Part shown: one piece after another, positions 15,230-23,527 of the stretch
Position numbering within the stretch: position 1 is the first letter of the stretch
Layout: each line of letters begins with the position of its first letter
DNA from: Catenibacterium mitsuoka_A
GTDB taxonomy: Bacteria; Bacillota_I; Bacilli_A; Erysipelotrichales; Coprobacillaceae
Length of the DNA stretch: 40,839 nucleotides
Assembly: GCF_964259225.1 (NCBI RefSeq)
Contig: NZ_CAXVKN010000010.1
Reading direction: 5' to 3' (one strand)
Notes under the pieces: model-generated
Databases searched by the model: none
What the model was told of the DNA's origin: nothing
The model's input: only the letters and a program-made list of their open reading frames with translations
Translations under genes and position numbers: made by a program

Positions 15230-15508
15230 TTTTACTTTATTTTCTTTTTCATTTATTAGGCTTAAAAAGCCTTCTATTTCCTGCTTTGTATAATAAGCAG
15301 GATTATCATCAAGCATCTCTTTTAACTGCTTCTGATAGTCTTTTTGATAGCCAATACGCTTATTTAATAAGCGTATTGCAAGTGTCTGTTGATAGGCTAT
15401 ATTAGTGTGAAGAAACTTCTTTAATTGTAGATTCGTATATTCACAAGCACAGTCTAATGAAAGATCATCGATATATCCCTGAAGTCTTAAACTATGCAAA
15501 TCTTTCAT
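15227..15508 (-). CDS. Small conserved-looking hypothetical protein
   Basis: A 93-residue protein of unknown function. It is mostly helical and charged, with two Cys near the N-terminus (SLDCACEY) and a C-terminal KQEIEGFLSLINEKENK segment, and has no signal peptide or membrane span. It starts at 15508 inside the last codons of the PatB gene (17-base overlap) with GAAGG upstream, so it is translated from the same messenger. No terminator hairpin is seen after it; the messenger may read into fba. Confidence 0.65.
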   Translation of the reverse strand: MKDLHSLRLQGYIDDLSLDCACEYTNLQLKKFLHTNIAYQQTLAIRLLNKRIGYQKDYQKQLKEMLDDNPAYYTKQEIEGFLSLINEKENKVK

Positions 15509-16667
15509 CTAATGCCTTCTTTAACTGTAAACAAGCTTTTTCTAAAGTACTTCTAGGACATGCTAAGTTAAATCTTTCAAAACCTGATCCTTCTTCACCA
15601 AACACATAACCTTCATCTAACCAAAGATGTGCTTTATGTAACATGAAGTCTTCCTGTTCTTCATTACTCATACCAAGTGTTCTCATATCCACCCAGGCAA
15701 GATATAAGCCTTGTGGATCAATTAAAGATATACCAGGACATTCAGTTTTAAGGAAGTGATCAAGAGAATCCATATTACCTTTAATATAATCTAGAAGTTG
15801 ATCAACCCATTCATCACCTTTAGTATAAGCGACTGTTGTCGCAATAAATCCTAATATTGTAGGATCAGAAATAGAATGACTCATCTTCACTTTCTTAAAT
15901 TGGTTTCTTAGCTTTTCATCCGCAATAATAGCTGCAGAAGTCTGAAGTGCAGCTAAGTTGAATGTCTTAGATGCTGCAGTTAATACAATTGAAAAATTCT
16001 TATATTCAGGGTCTACTTCATAGAATGCGATATGCTTATGAGGCGCATAGACAAAGTCCATATGGATTTCATCCGATACTACAAAAACGTTATGTTTTTT
16101 ACAGATATCTCCAATTGTTTTTAGTTCTTCTTTTGTCCATACTTTACCCACTGGATTATGTGGATTACAGAAGATCATCATCTTAACGTTTTCTTCTATA
16201 ATCTTAGTTTCAAATGCTTTGTAATCAAGTGTATATTGGTTATCTTTTAGATCAAGAGGCATTCTTACCATACGTCTGCCATTGTTTTTAATAGCACGAT
16301 AGAACGGATAATAAACTGGTGTAAGAACCAATACACTCTCCTCTTTTTTTGTATAAGCTTCTACTGCAAGATGAAAGGCAGTGACAACACCCGGTGTAGG
16401 GACAATCCAGTCTTTTTCAACATGGAAATCATGTCTACGTTCCATCCATCCTACAACACTTTCTAAGTATTCTTCCGGAATTGTACTATAACCATAAATA
16501 CCATCTAACACACGTTTAGAGAGTGCTTCTGGAATATCTGGTAATGTTTTGAAATCCATATCTGCAACCCACATAGGAATCATATCAGGATCATCTGTAT
16601 GACCGGAATCATATTTTGCGCAGTTTGTATGATGTCTATCATAGACTGTATCAAAATCATATTTCAT
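15492..16667 (-). CDS. patB: PatB/MalY-type aminotransferase (cystathionine beta-lyase)
   Basis: A 391-residue fold-type I PLP enzyme. The start MKYDFDTVYDRHHTNCAKYD with the D(D)PDMIPMWVADMDF motif is the signature of the MalY/PatB subgroup, which cleaves C-S bonds in cystathionine or cysteine and can also act as an aminotransferase. NPHNPVGKVW is near residue 168 and the PLP lysine is in TAASKTFNLAALQT near 237. The start overlaps the stop of the methyltransferase gene by four bases (ATGA). It belongs with the sulfur genes metY, cysK and cyuA in this window, although it is in a separate operon. Confidence 0.93.
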   Translation of the reverse strand: MKYDFDTVYDRHHTNCAKYDSGHTDDPDMIPMWVADMDFKTLPDIPEALSKRVLDGIYGYSTIPEEYLESVVGWMERRHDFHVEKDWIVPTPGVVTAFHLAVEAYTKKEESVLVLTPVYYPFYRAIKNNGRRMVRMPLDLKDNQYTLDYKAFETKIIEENVKMMIFCNPHNPVGKVWTKEELKTIGDICKKHNVFVVSDEIHMDFVYAPHKHIAFYEVDPEYKNFSIVLTAASKTFNLAALQTSAAIIADEKLRNQFKKVKMSHSISDPTILGFIATTVAYTKGDEWVDQLLDYIKGNMDSLDHFLKTECPGISLIDPQGLYLAWVDMRTLGMSNEEQEDFMLHKAHLWLDEGYVFGEEGSGFERFNLACPRSTLEKACLQLKKALDERFA

Positions 16668-17395
16668 CGCAATACCTCCTGTTTATTAAATGCATCCTGT
16701 GAGAAGTGGAATAAACCAATACCGACAGACTGTGCTAAGTTAAGTGAATCAATCGCATTCGTATGAGGAATAAAGACGCTTTGTCCATATGTCATATAAA
16801 TATCATCAAGTCCTGATGATTCATTTCCAAAGATCAGTGAATGAGGTGTCACAGGTTTCACCTGATGAATATTCTTAGCACCCTTCAGCATAAATGGATA
16901 ACATTGATGATCACCAAACTCTTTAAGATACTCATCAATACTTTCATAATAATGAATACGTAAAGAGAATAATGCACCCATAGAAGAACGAACAACATGA
17001 GGATTAAAGATATCGACTGCTGGACGAATAATAGCTAAGTCCTGATAACCAAATCCTAACATTGTACGCATAATTGTACCCATATTACCCATATCCATAG
17101 GATTCACTAATACAATATGATTCCCCTTCTGTAAGGGTTCATAGAATGTTTTAAATACCCCAATCGCATAACAATTAGACTTTGGCGAAAGCTTATTAAT
17201 TGTCGCATCATGCACATCAATAGGAATATGATGTAATGCACATAATTCCTTGATTTTAGGATATCCTCTGTTTTCTTCTATTGAAGAGTGTACAACCACT
17301 CTTTTCACAATATCTGGTTTATGTTCTAATAATTCTATTGTAGGAAAGACACCCAATGTATAAGAGGAGTCATCACCTTTTTTATATAACTTCAT
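16664..17395 (-). CDS. TrmH/SpoU-family RNA methyltransferase
   Basis: A 243-residue SPOUT methyltransferase acting on rRNA or tRNA ribose. The three SpoU motifs are present: NPMDMGNMGTIMRTMLGFG near residue 98, LIFGNESSGLDD near 190 and IPHTNAIDSLNLAQSVGI near 210. An N-terminal substrate-binding part occupies residues 1-90. The target nucleotide cannot be predicted. The start at 17395 has GGAG upstream. It sits 11 bases after the small gene at 17407 and overlaps patB by four bases, forming an operon. Confidence 0.9.
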   Translation of the reverse strand: MKLYKKGDDSSYTLGVFPTIELLEHKPDIVKRVVVHSSIEENRGYPKIKELCALHHIPIDVHDATINKLSPKSNCYAIGVFKTFYEPLQKGNHIVLVNPMDMGNMGTIMRTMLGFGYQDLAIIRPAVDIFNPHVVRSSMGALFSLRIHYYESIDEYLKEFGDHQCYPFMLKGAKNIHQVKPVTPHSLIFGNESSGLDDIYMTYGQSVFIPHTNAIDSLNLAQSVGIGLFHFSQDAFNKQEVLR

Positions 17396-17406
17396 ATTTT
17401 TCTCCT

Positions 17407-17676
17407 CTATGCATCTTCATTAATATTCTTAATAGTTTGTAATTCATCTTCCGCATTCTTTTTTAATGCTTCAAAATGTTTAGGATCTTGTTTAGCCCCT
17501 TTATCAATGAGTTCTAGTAGTTCACGATATTTTTCTACTACAACCTCCATTAATGATTCTTTTACTTTGTAATCTAATTCATCACGGGCCTGCTGATGAA
17601 CACGATTTAATGATTTATATTGTTCTCTAAATACAAGGTCATAATCCACCTTTGATTTTCTAGAAAATAGTCCCAT
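17407..17676 (-). CDS. Small hypothetical coiled-coil protein
   Basis: An 89-residue cytoplasmic protein with a basic N-terminus (MGLFSRKSKVDYD), followed by almost continuous charged helix (QQARDELDYKVKESLMEVV and onward) that could form a coiled coil. I do not recognise a family. The start at 17676 has GGAGGGAG. It heads an operon with the SpoU methyltransferase, PatB and a 93-residue protein. A TATAAT box lies about 35 bases upstream. Confidence 0.7.
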   Translation of the reverse strand: MGLFSRKSKVDYDLVFREQYKSLNRVHQQARDELDYKVKESLMEVVVEKYRELLELIDKGAKQDPKHFEALKKNAEDELQTIKNINEDA

Positions 17677-17721
17677 AAGTATCTCCCTCCTTCATCTCAT
17701 TTATTATACTATAGAACACAA

Positions 17722-17748
17722 AAATAGTCACAAATAATGTGACTATTT
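17722..17748 (-). terminator. Terminator of the aldo/keto reductase gene
   Basis: The perfect 10-bp stem AAATAGTCAC/GTGACTATTT (17722-17731 with 17739-17748) overlaps the stop codon and leads into TTTTT on the minus strand. Confidence 0.82.
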
Positions 17749-18714
17749 AGTATTCGTTGCCATGACACCTACGAGTGGATGTGGCTGATATGGTTCTTCT
17801 AGATATTGTTTTTCTTCTTCACTTAATTCAAGTTCTGTCGCAAGTACAGCTGTATCAACATGTTTAAGTTTAGTTGCCCCTACAACTGGTGATGCTACTT
17901 TAGACATCAACCAGGATAATGATACTTCACTCATAGAAACATGATGTTTTGATGCAAGTTCTTCTACACGTTGAATGATTTTTAAATCTAAATCACTTGA
18001 TGCATCATATTTACCTTTCGCATATGTATCTTTTTCAAGTCTTTGTGATGTTTCTCCAGGATGCTTTGCTAGACGTCCTGATGCAAGTGCACTATATGGT
18101 GTCATCGCAATACCTTCTTCATCACAATAACGCTTCATTTCTCTTTCTTCTTCTCTGAAGATTAGATTATAGTGTCCCTGAACACTTATAAAGCCTTGTA
18201 AGCCTCTTTCTTTCGCAATAGTGTTGGCCATTGCTAATTGATATGCAAAACAGTTGGAAATACCTATTTCTTTGATTTTACCTTCTTTAATGAAGTCATT
18301 GAGTATTTCTAATGTTTCTTCAATAGGTGTTTGATAATCCCACATATGCATAATATAGAGATCAATATAATCAGTCTGTAGTCTTCTTAAACTGTTATTC
18401 AAACACTCAGTTAAATATGTTCTTGAATCAATAGAATCATCACTCTTAGGGGTATACTTAGTCGCAATGATAACATCTTCACGATGTCCATACTCTTTAA
18501 TAGCACGTCCTAAGTATTCTTCACTTGTCCCTGATTGATAAGCCATCGCTGTATCAAAGAAGTTGATGCCTGATTCTAAAGCATGGAAAATAATCTTTTT
18601 AGAGTCTTCATAAGGTAATGTCCAGGAATGCATACCTTGAGATGCATCTCCAAATCCCATACACCCTAAGCAAACCTTAGAAACCTTTAATGAACCAATC
18701 TGTATATATTTCAT
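17743..18714 (-). CDS. Aldo/keto reductase
   Basis: A 323-residue NADPH-dependent oxidoreductase. The catalytic tetrad is visible as Asp and Tyr in FFDTAMAYQSG (near residue 50), Lys in IATKYTPK (near 82) and His in YIMHMWDYQTP (near 120). The cofactor loop is in SALASGRLAKHPG and the C-terminal SWLMSKVASPVVGATK. The start at 18714 (MKYIQIGSLKVSKVCLG) has AGGAGG; the longer frame to 18789 crosses a hydrophobic, unlikely leader. A TetR gene lies directly upstream in the same direction, suggesting induction by a toxic carbonyl or similar ligand. The substrate is unknown. Confidence 0.92.
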   Translation of the reverse strand: MKYIQIGSLKVSKVCLGCMGFGDASQGMHSWTLPYEDSKKIIFHALESGINFFDTAMAYQSGTSEEYLGRAIKEYGHREDVIIATKYTPKSDDSIDSRTYLTECLNNSLRRLQTDYIDLYIMHMWDYQTPIEETLEILNDFIKEGKIKEIGISNCFAYQLAMANTIAKERGLQGFISVQGHYNLIFREEEREMKRYCDEEGIAMTPYSALASGRLAKHPGETSQRLEKDTYAKGKYDASSDLDLKIIQRVEELASKHHVSMSEVSLSWLMSKVASPVVGATKLKHVDTAVLATELELSEEEKQYLEEPYQPHPLVGVMATNTK

Positions 18715-18807
18715 AATTATTCCTCCTGGACTTATCATAATATATATAAGAATAAATAGCGAAAGACAAAAAAGTACTTCTATCCACAAATAGACAAATA
18801 GCGGTCA

Positions 18808-19353
18808 TTATCTATATGGAGAATGATCTTTCAATAAATCCTTTAAACCTAAGTAACGCATATGATTGATGTTGTCTACAAGTTCATCTATTGGCTCTTT
18901 CATACCATCTAGAATCCATTGAAGGACCATACTGTGAGAGGCATTGGTATGGTAGAGTGTCGCAAATTTAAGTTCTTTAGATAATGGTTCTCCTATACAG
19001 TGTTCATGCCACTTTAAGTCAAATTTTATACAGTGGTTAAGCATATGTTCTTTTAGGGAATTCTGTCCATCTATTAAACAAGCTTGTTCAATGAAGGTTT
19101 CATATTCCTTTAAGCTGTTTAATGTCTGGGTAAGTGATGATTTAAAGTCAATAGACATATCTTCATCAAACTCATTCACAATCACTGTGTCATAAACATA
19201 GGCAATGAGGTCATTCTTATCTAGAAAATGATTATAGAATGTCTGTCTTGAGAGTTCAGTATCCTCTAGTAAGTCTCCTATGGTAATTTTAGAAAGCGGC
19301 TTCTTATAGAGAAGTGAAAGAAGACTGTTAGAAAAAGCTTTTTTTATGTTCAT
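18808..19353 (-). CDS. TetR/AcrR-family regulator
   Basis: A 181-residue regulator with the TetR helix-turn-helix at residues about 5-50 (KKAFSNSLLSLLYKKPLSKI, then the recognition helix in LSRQTFYNHFLDKNDL). The C-terminal ligand domain (residues 55-180) has the short DhaS/YcfQ-like form with few conserved residues. The ATG at 19353 is placed behind GAGAGG; the upstream in-frame ATG at 19371 lacks a ribosome-binding site. It lies 93 bases before the aldo/keto reductase, its probable target. An AT-rich promoter with TTGTCT and TATATA boxes lies between them. Confidence 0.88.
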   Translation of the reverse strand: MNIKKAFSNSLLSLLYKKPLSKITIGDLLEDTELSRQTFYNHFLDKNDLIAYVYDTVIVNEFDEDMSIDFKSSLTQTLNSLKEYETFIEQACLIDGQNSLKEHMLNHCIKFDLKWHEHCIGEPLSKELKFATLYHTNASHSMVLQWILDGMKEPIDELVDNINHMRYLGLKDLLKDHSPYR

Positions 19354-19446
19354 GTTATTCCTCTCTTTCATATTAATTTTACAACTTTCAAGTAAAGTAT
19401 GCTATTATATCATTGCGAATAAGTAATAGAAACGAGGTAAATAAAA

Positions 19447-20250
19447 ATGAGTATACTTGCATGTCCTAAATGTCATGAACCTTTAGAAATTGAAGGTAAA
19501 ACATGTAAATGCATTAATAACCATTGTTATGATATTGCCCGTCAAGGGTATATGAATCTACTTTTAAATCCTGATAAGGCATCTAATAATCCAGGTGATT
19601 CTAAGGAATCATTGATTGCGAGAAAAGCTTATCTTGATAAGGGTTATTATGATCCTATTCTTTTTGAAGTAGTGAATGAAATCAAGAAGAAGGAAGGTCC
19701 TTTAAATATCCTAGATCTAGGTTGTGGTGAAGGTTATTATACATATCGTATGAAACAGATTCTTGGTGATGAGAATACTTATTGTGGTTTAGATATTTCT
19801 AAACTAGCTGTAAGAATGGCTACACAGTATGATAAGTCTATTCACTGGATTGTAGGTAATTCTAAGAATATTCCAGTACTTGATCATTCTATGGATGTTA
19901 TTACCGCAATGTTCACTGTAGTAAATCAGGAAGAACTTGCTAGATGTATTAAAGAGGATGGTTATATTATCCATGTAACTGCCAATAGAGATCATTTAAT
20001 TGAAATTAAACATTTGATTTATGATGAAGTAAAGACAAAGTCTGATAAGTATATCCGTCTTCCATTTAATGTATTAGAGAGTCATGATTTTAAGAAAACT
20101 ATTTCTATTAAGAATCGTGAAGATGCATTAAATCTTTTAAAGATGACACCACATTATTATCATATCAAGAAAGAAAAGCGTGATGTTCTTGATACATTAG
20201 AAGCACTTGATGTCACTATTGATATCAAAGTCACTGTATATCGTCCATGA
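19447..20250 (+). CDS. rlmA: 23S rRNA (guanine-N1)-methyltransferase, RlmA type
   Basis: A 267-residue SAM-dependent methyltransferase. An N-terminal zinc finger uses Cys6, Cys9, Cys22 and His26 (ACPKCHEPL and CINNHCYD), followed by the RlmA signature ARQGYMNLLLNPDKASNNPGD. The SAM-binding motif is ILDLGCGEGYYT near residue 88. The enzyme methylates G745 or G748 in hairpin 35 of 23S rRNA; the G748 form gives tylosin resistance in some actinobacteria. Which base is used here is not decidable. GAGGT precedes the start. It overlaps the following pseudouridine synthase by four bases. Confidence 0.92.
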   Translation: MSILACPKCHEPLEIEGKTCKCINNHCYDIARQGYMNLLLNPDKASNNPGDSKESLIARKAYLDKGYYDPILFEVVNEIKKKEGPLNILDLGCGEGYYTYRMKQILGDENTYCGLDISKLAVRMATQYDKSIHWIVGNSKNIPVLDHSMDVITAMFTVVNQEELARCIKEDGYIIHVTANRDHLIEIKHLIYDEVKTKSDKYIRLPFNVLESHDFKKTISIKNREDALNLLKMTPHYYHIKKEKRDVLDTLEALDVTIDIKVTVYRP

Positions 20251-21116
20251 GAATAAAGAAACAAGGACAGCATCTTCTTATCACCATTGATGAAGAATAT
20301 GAAAATCGTCCTTTATCTGATTTGTGGGCAGATCTGCATTTATCACGCAAAACAATTCATTTATTAAAACAGAATAAAGACTATAAAATCAATCATGTAT
20401 TTAATATGAATCCTATACTTCATACAAATGATGTATTAGATATTCTTGCTTATGAACATGATGATGGAACATATGCACCTGACTTTCAGGATATAGATAT
20501 TGTATATGAGGATGATCTGATTCTTGTTGTGAATAAGCCTATTGGGATTGCGGTTTATCCAGATGATCCTCATAAGACAGACAGCTTATCTAATCGAGTG
20601 AGTGCTTATTATATGACACAGGGATATGATATTCCTGTTCGTTATATTCATCGTTTAGATAATGATACAAGCGGTTTAGTAGTATTCTGTAAGTGTCATT
20701 TAATACAGGCTTATCTAGATCATGCATTGTCTATTAAAGAGATACAAAGAGAATATCTGGCTTATGTAGAAGGTCATATCAAAGAGGGTAAGGAATATAA
20801 GATTGAACAGAACCTAGGTAAGGATAGGCATAGTCCTTCTAAGATGCGTGTTCATTCTAAGGGTATTCCTGCTGTAACTTATTACCAGTGTCTAGAGAAT
20901 AAGGAAGATCATGCACTTGTAAGATGTCGTCTAGAGACTGGTAGAAAGCATCAGATCCGTGTTCATATGGCTTCTATTGGTCATCCTATTCTAGGTGATT
21001 CCCTTTATAATGAAGGCTCTGATTATCCACGTCTAGCACTTCATGCAGCCTATATCAAGTTTGAAGAACCAATCACTCATCTTGAGATTAATTTATATAG
21101 TCCTATGGAATTTTAA
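20247..21116 (+). CDS. RluA-family pseudouridine synthase
   Basis: A 289-residue enzyme that isomerises uridine in RNA. The catalytic aspartate is in HRLDNDTSGLVVF near residue 137. The family segments VVNKPIGIAVYPDDP (near 91), YLAYVEGH and RLETGRKHQIRVHM (near 230) are intact. The N-terminal 80 residues contain a degenerate S4-like part (LSDLWADLHLSRKTIHLL). The target may be 23S rRNA or tRNA. It starts in the ATGA overlap with rlmA, so the two RNA-modification genes are coupled. A strong terminator follows. Confidence 0.93.
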   Translation: MRIKKQGQHLLITIDEEYENRPLSDLWADLHLSRKTIHLLKQNKDYKINHVFNMNPILHTNDVLDILAYEHDDGTYAPDFQDIDIVYEDDLILVVNKPIGIAVYPDDPHKTDSLSNRVSAYYMTQGYDIPVRYIHRLDNDTSGLVVFCKCHLIQAYLDHALSIKEIQREYLAYVEGHIKEGKEYKIEQNLGKDRHSPSKMRVHSKGIPAVTYYQCLENKEDHALVRCRLETGRKHQIRVHMASIGHPILGDSLYNEGSDYPRLALHAAYIKFEEPITHLEINLYSPMEF

Positions 21117-21140
21117 AAGGAGATGGCGACATCTCCTTTT
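21115..21140 (+). terminator. Terminator of rlmA-rluA
   Basis: The perfect 11-bp stem AAAAGGAGATG/CATCTCCTTTT (21115-21125 with 21130-21140) has tetraloop GCGA. It may also act on the convergent minus-strand unit. Confidence 0.85.
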
Positions 21141-21160
21141 CATTATTGTTTATTCACTTC

Positions 21161-21367
21161 CTACATATACATTTCAGCTATGTATGAAGGTCCACTCCAC
21201 CAGAGTTTTGTAGTTTCATCGTAGAGAAATTTACCTGTTTTAGAAGACAAGAAATCGATTAATATATCTTTTCTATCTTTACCTGTTTCTTCCGCAATTT
21301 CTTCTACCACCATCGCAATAAGAAGATCTATGGTATAATCCATTCTTTCCTTTGAAAGTTTCACCAT
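21161..21367 (-). CDS. Small conserved hypothetical protein, partner of a DUF3791-like protein
   Basis: A 68-residue acidic protein with the sequence SSKTGKFLYDETTKLWWSGP near its C-terminus. I have a general memory of this segment in small Firmicutes proteins that accompany DUF3791 proteins. The predicted helical N-terminus is LSKERMDYTIDLLIAMVVEE. It overlaps the preceding gene by seven bases, so the pair is co-translated. The function is unknown; a toxin-antitoxin or regulatory pair has been suggested by such layouts, but nothing here proves it. Confidence 0.65.
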   Translation of the reverse strand: MVKLSKERMDYTIDLLIAMVVEEIAEETGKDRKDILIDFLSSKTGKFLYDETTKLWWSGPSYIAEMYM

Positions 21368-21582
21368 ATCTTCTCACCCTTTCTTTTCAAGAAATCAGTG
21401 ATATCATCTAAAACAGCTTCATCACCTTCACAGCTAAATATCCCATAACCTATCTCAATATATCCAAGAACATCATATTTTTTAAATATGTGAATAACCT
21501 GTTCAACAAGTAAATGCCACTCTTCTGAAGCGAGTCGAATTAATCTCGTCTGCATGAAAGTTATTTCTGTTTCCTTACGCAT
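21361..21582 (-). CDS. DUF3791-like small protein
   Basis: A 73-residue protein whose MQTRLIRLASEEW, HIFKKYDVLGYIEIGYGIF and EGDEAVLDDITDFLKRKG segments resemble DUF3791. The domain has no proven function. The start at 21582 has AAGGTG; an internal Met at residue 10 is an alternative start. It follows the C39-like gene by 12 bases and overlaps the next small gene, suggesting a four-gene unit with the thioesterase. Confidence 0.65.
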   Translation of the reverse strand: MRKETEITFMQTRLIRLASEEWHLLVEQVIHIFKKYDVLGYIEIGYGIFSCEGDEAVLDDITDFLKRKGEKIW

Positions 21583-21594
21583 TATGAATTCACC

Positions 21595-22167
21595 TTAATC
21601 AAACGTTACAAGCTTCACAATATTCTTATGACTCCTATTAAAGAGTGTAGAAGCACCAACACATACACGCTCACCACATGATGAGAAGATAATAGATGTA
21701 TCAGAGGCTGTTTCTTCATAACCAGTAATACACATCCAATGCCATGTTTCTTCTTCTAATATCTGTGCTTCATGAGTTAAGATCAACATACCAATAGGAT
21801 GACCCTGATCAATAGCTGTTTTCACAAAATGTACACCCTGTTCAGGGGATTCAGTAATCTTCTGATAAATAGGTTCTACATCTAACCCAATATGTTTCAT
21901 ATACTTCTTAAAGTTCTTCGCAAACTTATAAAAATAGGGGAAACCCATAATACCTGGAGTATTGAGTTTAAACATCTTTGTCATCAGTTCTAGAAAATCC
22001 GGATAAGAGATATCTAGCTTATGTTCATAGAAACAGGCCATATCTGCAGCACAGACACTTGCACATCCTGCACGTCTTGCCCATTCATCAGGAAACCAAT
22101 CCTGATCTCCACCATAATAGTCTTGATTGCCTTTATGAAAGATCATGATAGGAAGTTCTTTTTTCAT
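21595..22167 (-). CDS. C39-like / papain-fold cysteine peptidase domain protein
   Basis: A 190-residue protein with a likely catalytic cysteine in WARRAGCASVCAADMACFY (near residue 35) and a histidine in ETWHWMCITGYEE (near 143), the layout of C39-like peptidase domains. It has no signal peptide or ABC domain, so it would be cytoplasmic. It could be an inactive relative or act on a peptide made by its operon. It overlaps the thioesterase gene by four bases and is followed by the DUF3791 pair. The substrate is unknown. Confidence 0.7.
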   Translation of the reverse strand: MKKELPIMIFHKGNQDYYGGDQDWFPDEWARRAGCASVCAADMACFYEHKLDISYPDFLELMTKMFKLNTPGIMGFPYFYKFAKNFKKYMKHIGLDVEPIYQKITESPEQGVHFVKTAIDQGHPIGMLILTHEAQILEEETWHWMCITGYEETASDTSIIFSSCGERVCVGASTLFNRSHKNIVKLVTFD

Positions 22168-22880
22168 TTTGTATACTCCTTCATATGAATTTTCACAATA
22201 AAGCAGTTTTCTCCTTCTACATCTCCTTCAATGATATAGGTATCATCAATATGAGTGAGATAGAGTTCAATTGTCTGATGAGCGAGTATTTCTTTTTTAT
22301 AGTTAATAGAAATAGAATCCATAAAATGATTTTCATAGGCTTCTACAGGAATCAAGTTAGAAGCAATACGTAAATAATGGGTATTGTTTAAATGTCTATT
22401 TGTATCTATATCACTATAAGGTACAGTATAAGTACTTACTAATTGTCTATCATCTTGCGTAAAGAGTGTTTCTGGGTCTTCTTTGACCAAGTCTGGATTA
22501 TCAGGAAGAGTGAGTCCTGCACGCTTAGGAGATGTAATACGACGTCTCTTTAGGTCAATAAGAGTCCAGATAGAACGACATTCACCAATACGTCTACCTT
22601 CTTTTTCTACATAGTAGAATCGAGGAAAAATCACATTGGAATAATGTCCAATATCTGTAGTAAGAGTAATTTCATCATCTTCATAAATAGGTTCAGTTAA
22701 TATAAGTGATTGTTTAGAAACAACATATCCATACTTCCCTTTCATGGATTCTTTATAGAACCCTGATAGAGAACCATCTGCAGTTGCTAGACGTGAGAAA
22801 TAGACAAAAATATTTTCATCTCTTAAACGACCTGTATAGTCGCATTGATCGTTTTGTATTGTGTAATGAAGTGTATACAT
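22164..22880 (-). CDS. Acyl-ACP thioesterase (FatA/FatB-like)
   Basis: A 238-residue double hot-dog thioesterase that releases fatty acids from acyl carrier protein. The N-terminal hot dog (YTIQNDQCDYTGRLRDENIF) and the second domain with YSDIDTNRHLNNTHYLRIA (near residue 175, containing the conserved Asn-His pair) fit PF01643. Bacterial members of this size are common in gut Firmicutes. The ATG at 22880 is nine bases after GGGGG; the ATG at 22886 is only three bases away and less likely. The promoter upstream has an inverted repeat over its -35. Confidence 0.88.
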   Translation of the reverse strand: MYTLHYTIQNDQCDYTGRLRDENIFVYFSRLATADGSLSGFYKESMKGKYGYVVSKQSLILTEPIYEDDEITLTTDIGHYSNVIFPRFYYVEKEGRRIGECRSIWTLIDLKRRRITSPKRAGLTLPDNPDLVKEDPETLFTQDDRQLVSTYTVPYSDIDTNRHLNNTHYLRIASNLIPVEAYENHFMDSISINYKKEILAHQTIELYLTHIDDTYIIEGDVEGENCFIVKIHMKEYTK

Positions 22881-22905
22881 TTTCATTTTCCCCCTTTTTT
22901 TATGT

Positions 22906-22940
22906 ATTATACTTCTTCTTTTTCATTTGTCCATACAAAT
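22906..22940 (-). promoter_or_regulatory. Promoter of the thioesterase unit with an inverted repeat
   Basis: The minus-strand boxes TGGACA (22928-22933) and TATAAT (22906-22911) are 16 apart. The perfect inverted repeat ATTTGT-CCAT-ACAAAT (22925-22940) covers the -35, an operator candidate. Confidence 0.6.
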
Positions 22941-22954
22941 AGGGTATAGCCAAA

Positions 22955-22975
22955 TTGAACAGTTCAATGTATAAT
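22955..22975 (+). promoter_or_regulatory. Promoter element with inverted repeat for the membrane protein gene
   Basis: TTGAAC-A-GTTCAA (22955-22967), a perfect inverted repeat, lies immediately upstream of TATAAT (22970-22975). It fills the spacer position, where a bound repressor would block transcription. Confidence 0.5.
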
Positions 22976-23002
22976 TATAAGAAGAATAAAGGAGAGAACA
23001 GA

Positions 23003-23494
23003 ATGGATCAGGTTTTAATTATACTTGCATTTCTTGTTGGACTCGTTGGTCTCTACTTTACATATATGATTGTGAATGTAGTTGTAACTATTATTAAATC
23101 TAAGAAAAGAGATCATTCATTAAAATTCTGTATGAGTCCTGCAGGTAAGGCTTTTTATATTGGTCTTACAGTACTTTATTTTGTAGTATTATTTGGTTGT
23201 ATCGCTTTTATGATTTCAACATACAATGCTCACAAAATGAACTACATTTCAAACGCTTTAAGTGTATGGGCTATTTATTCAATCATCTATTCAATGCAGA
23301 TTGCGAACCTTGTATTAGTTGGTAGAAAAAATATGCTTGTAGGTCGTCTTCTTATCGATTATCGTAAGATGAAGAAAATCAACTTCAATACAAATAACGA
23401 AATCACATTTGTATTCGCACAAAAGAACTTTAGATTCTCTACACGTTGGGTTGATAAACAGCTTTTAAGAAAAGCAGTAACAGGAAGAAGCTAA
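23003..23494 (+). CDS. Integral membrane protein of unknown function
   Basis: A 163-residue protein with three clear hydrophobic spans (residues about 4-30, 50-72 and 80-105) and a soluble basic C-terminal tail (KMKKINFNTNNEITFVFAQKN region, then FSTRWVDKQLLRKAV). I do not recognise the family; it loosely resembles DUF5673-type membrane proteins. The ATG at 23003 has AAAGGAG, so the longer frame from 22955 is not used; that stretch contains the promoter. A terminator follows at once. Confidence 0.75.
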   Translation: MDQVLIILAFLVGLVGLYFTYMIVNVVVTIIKSKKRDHSLKFCMSPAGKAFYIGLTVLYFVVLFGCIAFMISTYNAHKMNYISNALSVWAIYSIIYSMQIANLVLVGRKNMLVGRLLIDYRKMKKINFNTNNEITFVFAQKNFRFSTRWVDKQLLRKAVTGRS

Positions 23495-23495
23495 T

Positions 23496-23525
23496 AAAAA
23501 AGGATTCCGTGAGGAATCTTTTTTT
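23496..23525. terminator. Bidirectional terminator
   Basis: The 10-bp stem (left arm ending GGATTCC, right arm starting GGAATC, loop GTGA) is flanked by an A-run and a T-run. It separates the membrane-protein gene from the convergent ABC genes. Confidence 0.82.
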
Positions 23526-23527
23526 AT

